Below, piece after piece: positions 7,054-15,129 of a stretch of DNA of 24,407 nucleotides. The DNA lies in NCBI GenBank assembly GCA_044425815.1, contig JAWXVA010000034.1:1-24407 (forward strand), written 5' to 3'. Position 1 is the stretch's first letter; each line of letters begins with the position of its first letter. Source of the stretch: CAUPWF01 sp044425815. GTDB lineage: Bacteria; Bacillota; Clostridia; Lachnospirales; Lachnospiraceae. The notes below the pieces were generated by a model. It had not been told where the DNA came from and made no database searches. It saw nothing but the letters and a program-made list of their open reading frames with translations. A program made the position numbers and the translations under genes.

Positions 7054-8277
7054 ATGAAGAAAATAGACGGTGGAGTAACAGCAGCAAAAGGATTTGAAGC
7101 AGCAGCAACAGCAGCAGGAATTAAATATCGCGGACGTACAGATATGGCATTAATTTATAGTGAGGCACCTTGCAAGAGCGCAGGGACATTTACTACAAAT
7201 GTAGTAAAAGCAGCACCAGTTATGTGGGATAAAAAAATCGTAGCGAGCAAGATTAAGACACAAGCAATCATCGTAAATTCAGGAATAGCAAATGCGTGCA
7301 CTGGAGAAGAAGGATATGGTTACTGTGCACAAACAGCACAAGAGGCAGCAAAACAATTAGATGTAGATGGAATTAGCGTGCTATTGGGGTCTACGGGAGT
7401 AATCGGAAAGCAATTGCCAATCGAAACATTAAAAGCGGGAATTAAGGCACTTGCAGCAAATAAAAATGGAAGTATTGAAAATGGAACAGCAGCAGCACAA
7501 GCGATCATGACGACGGATACCTATGCAAAAGAATATGCAGTGGAAATTGAAATAGAAGGCGTAACAGTAACAGTTGGTGGGATGGCAAAAGGTTCAGGAA
7601 TGATTCATCCAGATATGTGCACCATGCTTAGTTTTATTACTACAGATGCAGTAATCTCAAAGAAAACATTGCAAAAAGCATTGAGTGCAGATGTAAAAGA
7701 TACTTATAACATGATTTCGGTAGATGGAGATACCTCAACGAATGATACTGTATTAGTTCTTGCAAATGGAATGGCTAAGAATGTAAAGATTGAAGAGGGA
7801 ACACAAGCATATATTGATTTTGCAGAAGCACTACATTCGGTTAATAAATTCTTGGCGATGCAGATTGCAGGCGATGGAGAAGGTGCAACAGCTCTATTAG
7901 AAGCAACAGTAATCGGTGCTACAAGTAAGAGCCAAGCTAGTGTAATAGCGAAGTCTATCGTGTGCTCGAATTTAACAAAGACAGCAATCGCAGGACACGA
8001 TGCAAACTGGGGACGTATCTTATGTGCTATGGGATATGCGGGTGAAATATTTGATCCAGAAAAAGTAGATTTATTTTTTGAAAGTGTAATTGGAAAAATT
8101 CAGATTATTGAAAATGGGACAGCACTTGATTATAGTGAAGAAAAAGCAACAGAGATATTATCACAACCAAAAGTAACTGTGACAGCAGATCTTAAAATGG
8201 GTGAGGACGAAGCGACAGCGTGGGGCTGTGATTTGACTCATGGATATATTGATATTAATGCAGATTATCGTAGCTAG
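7054..8277 (+). CDS. argJ: Bifunctional ornithine acetyltransferase / N-acetylglutamate synthase
   Basis: The 407-residue ArgJ transfers the acetyl group from N-acetylornithine to glutamate, closing the cyclic arginine pathway; some members also use acetyl-CoA. It is made as a precursor that cuts itself before the nucleophilic threonine, here T190 in KGSGMIHPDMCTMLSF; the usual motif has MATML, so the residue before Thr is Cys instead of Ala. Other family landmarks are STGVIGKQLP, the SVDGDTSTNDT segment and the C-terminal GHDANWGRIL...YGYIDINADY-type end (here HGYIDINADYRS). AAAGGGG precedes the start. With ArgJ present no argA or argE is needed for recycling. Whether it is mono- or bifunctional cannot be told from sequence. 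Confidence 0.96.
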   Translation: MKKIDGGVTAAKGFEAAATAAGIKYRGRTDMALIYSEAPCKSAGTFTTNVVKAAPVMWDKKIVASKIKTQAIIVNSGIANACTGEEGYGYCAQTAQEAAKQLDVDGISVLLGSTGVIGKQLPIETLKAGIKALAANKNGSIENGTAAAQAIMTTDTYAKEYAVEIEIEGVTVTVGGMAKGSGMIHPDMCTMLSFITTDAVISKKTLQKALSADVKDTYNMISVDGDTSTNDTVLVLANGMAKNVKIEEGTQAYIDFAEALHSVNKFLAMQIAGDGEGATALLEATVIGATSKSQASVIAKSIVCSNLTKTAIAGHDANWGRILCAMGYAGEIFDPEKVDLFFESVIGKIQIIENGTALDYSEEKATEILSQPKVTVTADLKMGEDEATAWGCDLTHGYIDINADYRS

Positions 8278-8362
8278 AAAAATAAACGAATAGGGTCAAT
8301 AAAGAAAAACATGAAAAATTCAGAAGAAATATAAGAAGGATATAGAAGGAATAGGGGAAATT

Positions 8363-9265
8363 ATGACAGATTTTATGAAACAATATTTAGATAAGGCAGA
8401 AGTGCTCATAGAAGCATTGCCATATATACAACGTTTTAACCGTAAGATTATCGTAGTAAAATATGGTGGAAGTGCTATGGTAGATGAAGAGTTAAAGAAA
8501 CAAGTAATCCAAGATGTTACCTTATTAAAACTGGTTGGATTTAAGCCAATCATTGTGCATGGTGGTGGAAAAGAAATTAGCAAATGGGTGAACAAGGTAG
8601 GAATGGAACCAGAGTTTGTGAATGGATTACGCGTCACAGATGAAGCAACAATGGAAGTTGCAGAGATGGTTCTTGGTAAAGTCAATAAAGGCCTGGTACA
8701 ATTAGTAGAACAGCTTGGCGTACGTGCGATTGGGATTAGTGGGAAAGATGGTGGATTATTAAAAGTAGAGAAGAAGCTATCACAAGGAGAAGATATCGGG
8801 TTTGTAGGAGAGGTGAAAGAAGTGAATATTAGCATTCTTCATGATTTACTAGAGAAAGATTTCTTGCCGATTATCTGCCCAGTTGGTTTAGATTCAGAAT
8901 ATCAGACTTATAATATTAATGCAGACGATGCGGCTTGTGCGATTGCAACAGCAGTTAACGCAGAGAAATTAGCATTTTTGACAGATATCGAAGGTGTATA
9001 TAAAGATCCAAACGATAAAGACTCTTTGATATCAGAACTTACAACTTCGGAAGCACAAGCATTAATGGACGAAGGATACGTAGGAGGAGGGATGCTCCCT
9101 AAATTGCAAAACTGTATCGATGCAATACATGCAGGTGTGTCACGCGTACATATTTTGGATGGGCGAATTGCACATTGCTTGTTATTAGAAATATTTACAA
9201 ATAAAGGAATAGGAACAGCAATTCTAGAAGACGGATTAGAACGGTTCTATAAAGATGGGGAGTAA
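8363..9265 (+). CDS. argB: Acetylglutamate kinase
   Basis: The 300-residue ArgB phosphorylates N-acetylglutamate, normally the feedback-controlled step of the cyclic pathway. The amino acid kinase fold is clear: IIVVKYGGSAM (phosphate loop with the catalytic Lys), IIVHGGGKEIS (glycine-rich substrate loop), RVTDEATMEVAEMVL, INADDAACAIA and FLTDIEGVYKDPND. The N-terminal helix before the first strand (residues 1-22) is of the kind found in arginine-sensitive hexameric enzymes, which makes arginine feedback inhibition likely. AGGGGA precedes the ATG at 8363. Its stop codon is embedded in the argD start region (TAATG). Confidence 0.97.
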   Translation: MTDFMKQYLDKAEVLIEALPYIQRFNRKIIVVKYGGSAMVDEELKKQVIQDVTLLKLVGFKPIIVHGGGKEISKWVNKVGMEPEFVNGLRVTDEATMEVAEMVLGKVNKGLVQLVEQLGVRAIGISGKDGGLLKVEKKLSQGEDIGFVGEVKEVNISILHDLLEKDFLPIICPVGLDSEYQTYNINADDAACAIATAVNAEKLAFLTDIEGVYKDPNDKDSLISELTTSEAQALMDEGYVGGGMLPKLQNCIDAIHAGVSRVHILDGRIAHCLLLEIFTNKGIGTAILEDGLERFYKDGE

Positions 9266-9270
9266 TGAAG

Positions 9271-10443
9271 ATGAATGAGATGGAGAAAATAGATCAATCG
9301 TTAGTACACACATATCAACGATTTCCTGTAGTTTTTGAATCAGGGAAGGGTGCCTATCTATATGATGAAAATGGAAAAGAATATCTTGACTTTGCAGCAG
9401 GAATCGCAGTGTCATCGCTAGGATATAGTAATGAAGAATTACAAATGGCGATGAAGAGTCAGATAGAAAAGCTATGCCATATTTCGAATTTGTATTATAC
9501 AAAACCTATATTAAGTGCAGCTGATCGTCTGGTTAAAGCATCACAGATGGATAGAGTATTTTTTACAAATAGTGGGACAGAAGCAATTGAAGGAGCGCTC
9601 AAAGCGGCAAGAAAGTATGCATATGCAAAAGGAAATGGTCGTTATGAATTCATTGCCATGGAACATGCATTTCACGGAAGAAGTATGGGAGCATTGTCTG
9701 TGACAGGAACAGAGAAATATAGAACGCCATTTGAACCATTGATAAGTGGAACACACTTTGCTACATACAATGATTTAGAGAGCGTGAAAGCGCTTATTTC
9801 AGATAAAACTTGCGCAATTATCATGGAGACACTTCAAGGAGAAGGCGGGATCTACCCAATAGAACCACAATTCTTAGAAGGGGTGAAAGCATTATGCGAA
9901 GAACATGATATCTTACTGATCCTAGATGAGATTCAATGTGGAATGGGACGTACAGGATATATGTTCGCATGGCAAGAATATGGTGTACAACCAGATATTC
10001 TATGTATGGCGAAGGCATTAGGAAATGGGGTACCTGTTGGTGCGTTTGCGCTCACAGAGAAAGTAGCAGAATATTCCTTGGAACCAGGGGATCATGGAAC
10101 CACATATGGTGGGGGTCCACTAGTATGTGCTACAGTAGATAAAGTGTTAGAAATCTATGAAAAAGATCATATAGTAGAACATGTAAAAGAAATGGCACCA
10201 TATTTAGAAGCGTGCTTAGATAAACTTGTGGATAAATATGAACAAATAGAGACAAGACGTGGAAAAGGCTTTATGCAAGGATTGGTGTTTAAGACCCCTG
10301 TTGGAGATGTAGTGAAAAAGGCTTTGGAAGAAGGGCTTGTAGTTATTAGTGCTGGTGGAAATGTATTACGATTTGTTCCACCGCTTATTATAACAGAAAC
10401 AGAGATAGATAAAATGATAGAAAAATTGGAAAATATTCTATAG
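9271..10443 (+). CDS. argD: Acetylornithine aminotransferase
   Basis: The PLP-dependent class III aminotransferase of about 390 residues converts N-acetylglutamate semialdehyde to N-acetylornithine. Landmarks are FAAGIAVSSLGY, the FTNSGTEAIEGALKAARKYA region that binds the PLP phosphate, EHAFHGRSMGAL, LILDEIQCGMGRTGYMFAW (Asp contacting the pyridine N) and the PLP lysine in MAKALGNGVPVGAF. I place the start at 9271 because GGGGAG lies eight bases upstream; the ATG at 9265, overlapping the argB stop, has the same site only two bases away. Last gene of the operon; no argF follows. Role in lysine synthesis (DapC activity) is possible in related enzymes. Confidence 0.95.
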   Translation: MNEMEKIDQSLVHTYQRFPVVFESGKGAYLYDENGKEYLDFAAGIAVSSLGYSNEELQMAMKSQIEKLCHISNLYYTKPILSAADRLVKASQMDRVFFTNSGTEAIEGALKAARKYAYAKGNGRYEFIAMEHAFHGRSMGALSVTGTEKYRTPFEPLISGTHFATYNDLESVKALISDKTCAIIMETLQGEGGIYPIEPQFLEGVKALCEEHDILLILDEIQCGMGRTGYMFAWQEYGVQPDILCMAKALGNGVPVGAFALTEKVAEYSLEPGDHGTTYGGGPLVCATVDKVLEIYEKDHIVEHVKEMAPYLEACLDKLVDKYEQIETRRGKGFMQGLVFKTPVGDVVKKALEEGLVVISAGGNVLRFVPPLIITETEIDKMIEKLENIL

Positions 10444-10454
10444 AGTAGTAAAGG

Positions 10455-10489
10455 TGAGAGGCGACAGAAAAATCTTCTGTTGCATCTCA
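10455..10489 (+). terminator. Probable terminator of the arginine operon
   Basis: A 15-bp stem (10455-10469 with 10475-10489; one mismatch, one G-U; loop AAATC) starts 11 bases after argD. It is followed only by TTCTTA, a weak U tract. Its right arm overlaps the -35 box of the folT promoter, an economical arrangement. Confidence 0.55.
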
Positions 10490-10508
10490 TTCTTATATGA
10501 GTTATACT
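10480..10508 (+). promoter_or_regulatory. Predicted promoter for the folT riboswitch transcript
   Basis: TTGCAT (10480-10485), 17-bp spacer, TATACT (10503-10508). Transcription would start near 10515, about 15 bases before the riboswitch P1 stem. Confidence 0.6.
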
Positions 10509-10527
10509 TGCGAAGAAAGAAACGAGT

Positions 10528-10665
10528 AAACAGAGTAGGGAATTGTGCGTTAAGTGCCATAGAGACAGGGAGTTGCTCTAAGGACGAAAAGATGGGTTAT
10601 AATTTGTGAATTATTACAGAGATACGACTAACATCTTGCGGTACAACCCCCGCATCCCGCTGTTC
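10528..10665 (+). ncRNA. Tetrahydrofolate (THF) riboswitch with an enlarged P4 arm
   Basis: The leader of folT carries the THF aptamer signature. P1 pairs AACAG (10529-10533) with CTGTT (10660-10664). After it come AGTAGG and the conserved GTTAAGTG (10549-10556). P2 pairs GGG..TTGT (from 10538) with ACAA.CCC (ending near 10651). P3 is CC-TAGAG with CTCTA-GG (about 10557-10583), and its loop holds GGGA. The 3' side has the conserved GCGGT and GCATCCCGCTGTT. In the known short aptamers P4 is only a few base pairs; here AAGATG (10589-10594) pairs with CATCTT (10632-10637) around about 37 extra bases that contain a further hairpin. Location before a folate transporter gene agrees with the assignment. 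About 125 bases separate it from folT; the expression platform is not obvious. Confidence 0.85.
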
Positions 10666-10789
10666 AATAATATAGAAAGAATAGAATTCTCTCTTGTTAT
10701 ACAGCCAACCACATTATGCAGATGAATCAGGAACAAATCATTCAAGGGGCATATATGGGAATGCGGAATAAAAAGGAGGGAATTTTTTT

Positions 10790-11338
10790 ATGCAAAAAAA
10801 TCAAGAAAACAAAGAAAATCTAGTACAGAAACAACAAAACATCACAACCCAGAGACTTGTAATGCTATCCTTAATGGTTTCGCTCAATGTAATTTTATCA
10901 AGGTTTTTATCTATCTCTACGCAAGAAATCAAGATAGGATTTTCATTCATTCCCGTGGCAATAGCAGCCATAACACTAGGACCAATCTACGGTGGTATTG
11001 TAGGAGGATTAGGGGACTTAGTAGGGGCATTATTATTTCCAATAGGAGCATATTTCCCAGGGTTTACGTTGTGTGCATTTTTAACAGGATGGATATATGG
11101 GATGATACTGCATAAACAACAAAGCAATAAGAGGATCATAATAGCCGTAGTGGTGTCCGAAGTGATTTGCACGCTGTTAATTAATACCTTGTGGCTAACA
11201 ATTTTATATGGAATGCCTTACGGTGCAACATTAATGGTACGCAGCGTGCAGAGTTCCATTATGACAATTGTAGAGATCGTAGTAATAGGGGCATTAGTGA
11301 AATATGTGCCATTTATGAAACGAGTAACAATTAAGTAA
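10790..11338 (+). CDS. folT: Folate ECF transporter S component FolT
   Basis: A 182-residue integral membrane protein with about five to six hydrophobic segments after a polar, basic N-terminus of about 22 residues. It shows the ECF S-component pattern, including LNVILSRFLSI and IKIGFSFIPVAIAAITLGPIYGGIVGGLGD, typical of FolT, the folate-binding subunit of energy-coupling factor transporters. No EcfA/A'/T genes are adjacent, as expected for group II systems where a shared energising module is encoded elsewhere. A THF riboswitch upstream gives independent support for folate as substrate and predicts down-regulation when reduced folates are abundant. AAAAGGAGGG precedes the ATG, which is followed by an A-rich stretch. 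No clear terminator follows before the next gene 84 bases on. Confidence 0.92.
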   Translation: MQKNQENKENLVQKQQNITTQRLVMLSLMVSLNVILSRFLSISTQEIKIGFSFIPVAIAAITLGPIYGGIVGGLGDLVGALLFPIGAYFPGFTLCAFLTGWIYGMILHKQQSNKRIIIAVVVSEVICTLLINTLWLTILYGMPYGATLMVRSVQSSIMTIVEIVVIGALVKYVPFMKRVTIK

Positions 11339-11422
11339 ATGCATCCCAGTGTTCACATAATCAACAAAACTACAGTGTATGATAAGCCCATTAGAGAGAA
11401 CAATCAGAATGGGGTGTGAGCG

Positions 11423-12976
11423 ATGAAGAAAAAGAAAATAACCGTGATTATAATAGTAGCAATGTTAGTTGGGAGTGCTGTTGGCTGTAGTGCGTTAGAT
11501 TCCACAACATCCGAGGTGGTGGTTGATACTGATACTACGGAAGAGAATACATCAGGGATTAATGAACAAGTTTCTAGTGAAGAAGAGGTAGTGGTAGACC
11601 CAACAGAAGTAATATCATCCCTAGCTATTGAAGAAATGTTTACAAATAATGAATTGACATTTATCTACGATACAGCATCAGCGACGAGCATAGCCTTAAC
11701 AGGAGAAAGCGTGACCATTGATAAGGAAGGGACATATATTCTATCGGGGACGATAAGTGACGGACAGATTGTCGTAGATGTTGAAGAGTCGGAAAAGGTG
11801 TTTTTAGTTTTGGATGGCGTGGATGTAACTTCTAGCTCATCGGCGGCTTTATACTTAATGGAGGCGGACAAAGTATTTGTTGTCTTGGCAGAGGGCAGTA
11901 CGAATAAGCTGACGACAACAGGTGAATTCGTAAATGAAGATGATACGAACATCGATGGAACCATATTTTCGAAGAGTGATATTTCATTTTTAGGTACAGG
12001 TTCTTTAGAAATCTATTCAGAATATGGGCATGGAATCGTTGGGAAAGATGATGTGGTATTTATAGACGGTACGTATATTATTTCAGCTGGAAGTCATGGG
12101 ATTAATGCTAATGACAGCATCCGTATTGCAAATGCAGACTTTACGATTGTAAGTGGTAAGGATGGAATGAAAGCAGAGAATGAGGATGATTACGAAAAAG
12201 GCTATATCTATATTGCAGATGGAAAATTCAATATAGAGTCAGAAGAAGACGCTATCTCTTCGTCAAGTATGATACAGATAGATGGCGGGGAATTCTCTAT
12301 TTACAGTGGTGGTGGATTTGTAGAAGTATTGAATGATATTACCGTAGGAGAAGGCGCAGGAAATACGCAGAAGGTAACGGATACGCTAGAAAATAGCATG
12401 AAATGTATCAAGGCATGTAATATAGAAATCAATGGTGGTGATATGTACATATCCTCATACGAAGATGCGTTACATGCAGATTGTGATATGACCATAAATG
12501 GTGGGAAGATACATATCTTATCAGGAGACGATGCAGTGCATGCAGAAAATAATTTGACAATAAATGATGTGGAATTAGTGATAGAAGAAGCATATGAAGG
12601 AATCGAAGCGTGTTATATTTATCTAAATGGCGGAGCAATAGAAGTCAATGTGTATGATGATGCTATTAATGCTACAGAATCTTACGGATTACTTCATATA
12701 ACAGGTGGCGAAATTTATTTGAGTAGTGTAGGGGACGGACTTGATTCTAACGGAGATTTGACTATTGAAGGTGGAACGATTGTGATAGATTGTGACCCAA
12801 TATATTCAGGTGGTGATGGCAGTGTAGATGTGTCAGGAGAAGTGACTTACACAGGTGGAACTATTGTGGATGCTGATGGAAATGAAATCGATCCAACAGC
12901 GGGACTTACAAGTGGCGGAATGGGAAATTTCTTCCAAATGGCACCTTCAAACAATAGGAATAACGCAAGAAGATAA
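11423..12976 (+). CDS. Cthe_2159-like beta-helix lipoprotein, putative carbohydrate-binding
   Basis: The 517-residue protein begins with a lipoprotein signal peptide: KKKK, a hydrophobic core IIIVAMLVGS and a lipobox ending AVGC (Cys22). A Thr/Glu-rich linker follows. Most of the rest is a repetitive beta-solenoid with recurring units of about 20-25 residues of the type 'I.I.GG.I.I.S..DA(I/L)HA' (for example INGGDMYISSYEDALHAD and INGGKIHILSGDDAVHAE), rich in Asp and Gly. This is the pattern of the DUF4353 / Cthe_2159 family, whose Clostridium thermocellum member binds cellulose and polygalacturonate with calcium. A surface-anchored polysaccharide-binding role is thus likely but not proven. 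The C-terminus is Asn/Arg-rich and basic. GGGGTG precedes the start. It follows folT by 84 bases; co-transcription is possible. Confidence 0.85.
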   Translation: MKKKKITVIIIVAMLVGSAVGCSALDSTTSEVVVDTDTTEENTSGINEQVSSEEEVVVDPTEVISSLAIEEMFTNNELTFIYDTASATSIALTGESVTIDKEGTYILSGTISDGQIVVDVEESEKVFLVLDGVDVTSSSSAALYLMEADKVFVVLAEGSTNKLTTTGEFVNEDDTNIDGTIFSKSDISFLGTGSLEIYSEYGHGIVGKDDVVFIDGTYIISAGSHGINANDSIRIANADFTIVSGKDGMKAENEDDYEKGYIYIADGKFNIESEEDAISSSSMIQIDGGEFSIYSGGGFVEVLNDITVGEGAGNTQKVTDTLENSMKCIKACNIEINGGDMYISSYEDALHADCDMTINGGKIHILSGDDAVHAENNLTINDVELVIEEAYEGIEACYIYLNGGAIEVNVYDDAINATESYGLLHITGGEIYLSSVGDGLDSNGDLTIEGGTIVIDCDPIYSGGDGSVDVSGEVTYTGGTIVDADGNEIDPTAGLTSGGMGNFFQMAPSNNRNNARR

Positions 12977-13026
12977 TACGCATATGCGAATAATATCTGT
13001 AAATACGAAAAAAGTTCGTTTTACAC

Positions 13027-13055
13027 TAGAAATTCTATAGAAAATACAGTATACT
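13027..13055 (+). promoter_or_regulatory. Predicted promoter of the alcohol dehydrogenase gene
   Basis: TAGAAA (13027-13032), 17-bp spacer, TATACT (13050-13055) lie 43 bases before the start codon. The surrounding 12977-13098 spacer also contains the palindrome CGCATATGCG (12979-12988) and a weak hairpin at 13005-13019. Confidence 0.4.
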
Positions 13056-13098
13056 AAATAAGTAAATATTCACAGTTTTTAATAAAAAGGAGTATACA

Positions 13099-14286
13099 AT
13101 GAATAATTTTAATTGGAATTTCCCGACAGAATTAGTTTATGGCGAAGGTCGCATCAGCGAACTAGGAGCTATATCGACAAAATATGGTAAAAAAGCAATG
13201 ATTGCAACTTATGAAAGAGGCGGATTCTTAGATCCAATCATTGACACAGTAGAGAAATCACTTTCAGACGCAGGAATTGAATTTGTAACATTCACAGGTA
13301 TTGAGCCAAATCCAAAGGCACATACAATTGATAGTGCAATCGAAATGTTCAAAGCAGAAGGATGTGACTTTGTAGTAGCACTTGGTGGCGGTAGCGTAAT
13401 TGATGGATGTAAGTATATTGCAGCAACTGGATTTTCAGGTGGAAAAGCTTGGGATTATGTAGTACTTGGTGATCGTGTACCTAGAGAATATACAGGCGCA
13501 TTTCCAATCATCTCAATTCCTACTATTTCAGCATCTGGATCAGAATGTAATGCAGGTGGCGTATTAACTAATGCAGAAACAGGAGAGAAAAGTTTCTCAC
13601 GTTCTCCATACAGATACCCTAAAGTAGCAATTGTAGATCCAGTACTATTAACATCAGTACCACTTTCACTTACAAAAGACTGCAGTCTTGACATTTTCTC
13701 ACATTTAATTGAACACTACCTATCAAGTCATGATGAGTCGGAATTTGCAGATAGAATGACAGAAGCGATGATTCTTACATTAAAAGAAAACTTTGCTAAA
13801 GTATTAGAAGATCCTAAAAATATTGAAGTACGCGGACAAATTGCACTCTGTTCAATCTTTGGATGGTCAGGACTTCAAGCATTAGGACGATTAGGATGTA
13901 TTCCAATGCATTCAATTGAAATGCCACTAAGCGGTATCTATGATTTAGCTCATGGACGCGGTATGACAGTTGTAATGCCAGCTTACTTAGAATTAATGTC
14001 AGACGTAATGCCAGCTCGCTGGGCAAAACTTGCTAGAAGATGTTTCGGAGTAGTGGAAGCAGATGATAACAAAGCAGCGAAAATGCTTTCGGTAGAAGTG
14101 ACGAAATGGTTCAAAGAGTCAGGCGCATTCCTAACACTTTCGGATGTAGGAATTCCAGATGATCAATTCGAGAGAATGGCAGATGATGTAGTGAGAATGT
14201 TCCCAGGAAGCGAACCAAATACAACTTCGGGACCACGTCCAATCACGAAAGAAGAAATCGTTAAAGTATACGAAATGTGTAAATAG
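13099..14286 (+). CDS. Iron-containing alcohol dehydrogenase (BdhA/YqhD type)
   Basis: A 395-residue group III alcohol dehydrogenase. The N-terminus FNWNFPTELVYGEGRISEL is typical of the butanol dehydrogenase / YqhD branch. The nucleotide-binding motif is ALGGGSVIDGCKYIA (about residues 94-108), followed by PTISASGSECNAGGV. The divalent metal site is formed by the Asp and His of DIFSHLIEHY and the two histidines of MHSIEMPLSGIYDLAHGRG, all present. It likely reduces aldehydes such as butyraldehyde or acetaldehyde with NAD(P)H during fermentation or detoxification; the exact substrate is not visible. AAAAGGAG lies seven bases upstream. It is a single gene with its own promoter and a strong terminator. 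Codon use looks more regular than in the flanks, suggesting high expression (impression only). Confidence 0.93.
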   Translation: MNNFNWNFPTELVYGEGRISELGAISTKYGKKAMIATYERGGFLDPIIDTVEKSLSDAGIEFVTFTGIEPNPKAHTIDSAIEMFKAEGCDFVVALGGGSVIDGCKYIAATGFSGGKAWDYVVLGDRVPREYTGAFPIISIPTISASGSECNAGGVLTNAETGEKSFSRSPYRYPKVAIVDPVLLTSVPLSLTKDCSLDIFSHLIEHYLSSHDESEFADRMTEAMILTLKENFAKVLEDPKNIEVRGQIALCSIFGWSGLQALGRLGCIPMHSIEMPLSGIYDLAHGRGMTVVMPAYLELMSDVMPARWAKLARRCFGVVEADDNKAAKMLSVEVTKWFKESGAFLTLSDVGIPDDQFERMADDVVRMFPGSEPNTTSGPRPITKEEIVKVYEMCK

Positions 14287-14321
14287 AAGATAAAGTTGAA
14301 AAATGAAATAAATAGTTTAGC

Positions 14322-14363
14322 AAGGGATGAAAATTGATAATTCTTTCAATTTTCATCCCTTTT
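14322..14363 (+). terminator. Strong terminator after the alcohol dehydrogenase gene
   Basis: A perfect 16-bp stem (14322-14337 with 14346-14361, loop TAATTCTT) is followed by TT, giving a run of four T at 14360-14363. Confidence 0.85.
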
Positions 14364-14366
14364 GTG

Positions 14367-14375
14367 CATATGATA
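14367..14375 (+). promoter_or_regulatory. Sigma-K-like -10 box upstream of the 128-aa module protein
   Basis: CATATGATA fits the sigma-K -10 consensus CATANNNTA. It lies 84 bases before the gene and no AC -35 element sits at the expected distance, so support is weak. The same type of box occurs before other members of this putative spore-surface group. Confidence 0.2.
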
Positions 14376-14458
14376 AATAGTAACCTCAAATCTAGGTTGA
14401 TAGAGATTTTTTATAAGAAGTCGTGTCAATCGCAACTAAGAAAAGGAGACTATTTATT

Positions 14459-14845
14459 ATGTCAATGCCTACAATACCTAATATCAATCCATCGATTGAT
14501 GTTACAAGAGACGATGCTCTTAACATTATCCTTTCATCTATAGGTATGGAAGAATTAAGTTTAGCTCATATCGTCAATGCAGAAGCAGAAAAGATTCAGT
14601 TCGCATTAGGAACACTTGAAACAGCAGAAGGTGCAGCATCTATTGAGCAGATTATGGAAGTAAATACTTCTGCTAAGAAGATGCTTCGTGATGTAATCAA
14701 GAACCAAATGTTGATTGGTATGAAAATGGAAGATACAATGGAACTTGCATTACAAGTTCGTGCAGAACAGGCAGCAGTGGTGGAACCAGAACCAACACCA
14801 GAGCCTGAACCAGAAGTAGCGGAAGAAGAACCAGTAGAAGCTTAG
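14459..14845 (+). CDS. Small protein with the 'HIVNAEAEKIQ' helical module and acidic Pro-Glu tail; putative spore-surface protein
   Basis: The 128-residue protein has three parts. Residues 1-17 are Pro/Ile-rich. Residues about 18-102 form two amphipathic helices with the signature LAHIVNAEAEKIQ (36-48) and IMEVNTSAKKMLRDVIKNQMLI (65-86). Residues 103-128 are an acidic tail of Pro-Glu repeats (EPEPTPEPEPE). The helical part aligns with the 111-aa protein at 21695-22030, and its second half with the C-terminus of the large DUF11 protein. Similar modules occur in clostridial collagen-like and spore-surface proteins, as far as I recall; the molecular function is unknown. There is no signal peptide. 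AAAAGGAGA ten bases before 14459 selects this ATG; a GTG at 14423 would place the ribosome binding site inside the gene. Confidence 0.8.
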   Translation: MSMPTIPNINPSIDVTRDDALNIILSSIGMEELSLAHIVNAEAEKIQFALGTLETAEGAASIEQIMEVNTSAKKMLRDVIKNQMLIGMKMEDTMELALQVRAEQAAVVEPEPTPEPEPEVAEEEPVEA

Positions 14846-14870
14846 ACAGTAAAATAGCATAACAGGCTGT

Positions 14871-15005
14871 TTATAACATTGGTTCCCAAACAGTGAATCC
14901 GATTATAGAAGAAATGTGAGTTTTTCCATTCACAGTAATAACAGTAGCATCTGTAGCAACTACTGGTTGGTTTAATAATATTTTTTTGGAATTTAGGCTG
15001 AACTG
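14871..15005 (-). pseudogene. Possible remnant of a protein C-terminus on the minus strand
   Basis: The 284-base spacer before arsC contains, on the minus strand, a 44-codon open stretch without a start codon, bounded by an in-frame TAA at 15006-15008. It reads as plausible protein (ATDATVITVNGKTHISSIIG, then FTVWEPML and stop). The alternating polar/hydrophobic strand pattern resembles the end of a beta-rich protein. I do not recognise the family. It may be a decayed gene end, or chance. The rest of the spacer holds a short palindrome AACAGGCTGTT near 14861-14872 and nothing else I can name. Confidence 0.3.
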
Positions 15006-15129
15006 TTATAAAAATAGGAAGAAATCAGGGAAGGAAGCTTGAGTTAATTACAAATCAATAGTATAATTACTATCTTAAGTTAATGATAAGGCAGAAAGAT
15101 AATAGTTATATAGACAGGAGACAGATAAT

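Noticed and set aside
8320..8835. 171-codon minus-strand frame opposite argB
   Set aside because: Ser/Pro/Thr-rich mirror frame of a conserved gene, with no ribosome binding site and no recognisable motif.
10480..10520. The argD-folT hairpin as part of the riboswitch expression platform
   Set aside because: It lies upstream of the folT promoter -10 box, so it cannot be in the riboswitch transcript if that promoter is used.
12979..12988. Palindrome CGCATATGCG after the lipoprotein gene
   Set aside because: Only ten bases, with no T run and no promoter overlap; it is not enough for a terminator or operator call.
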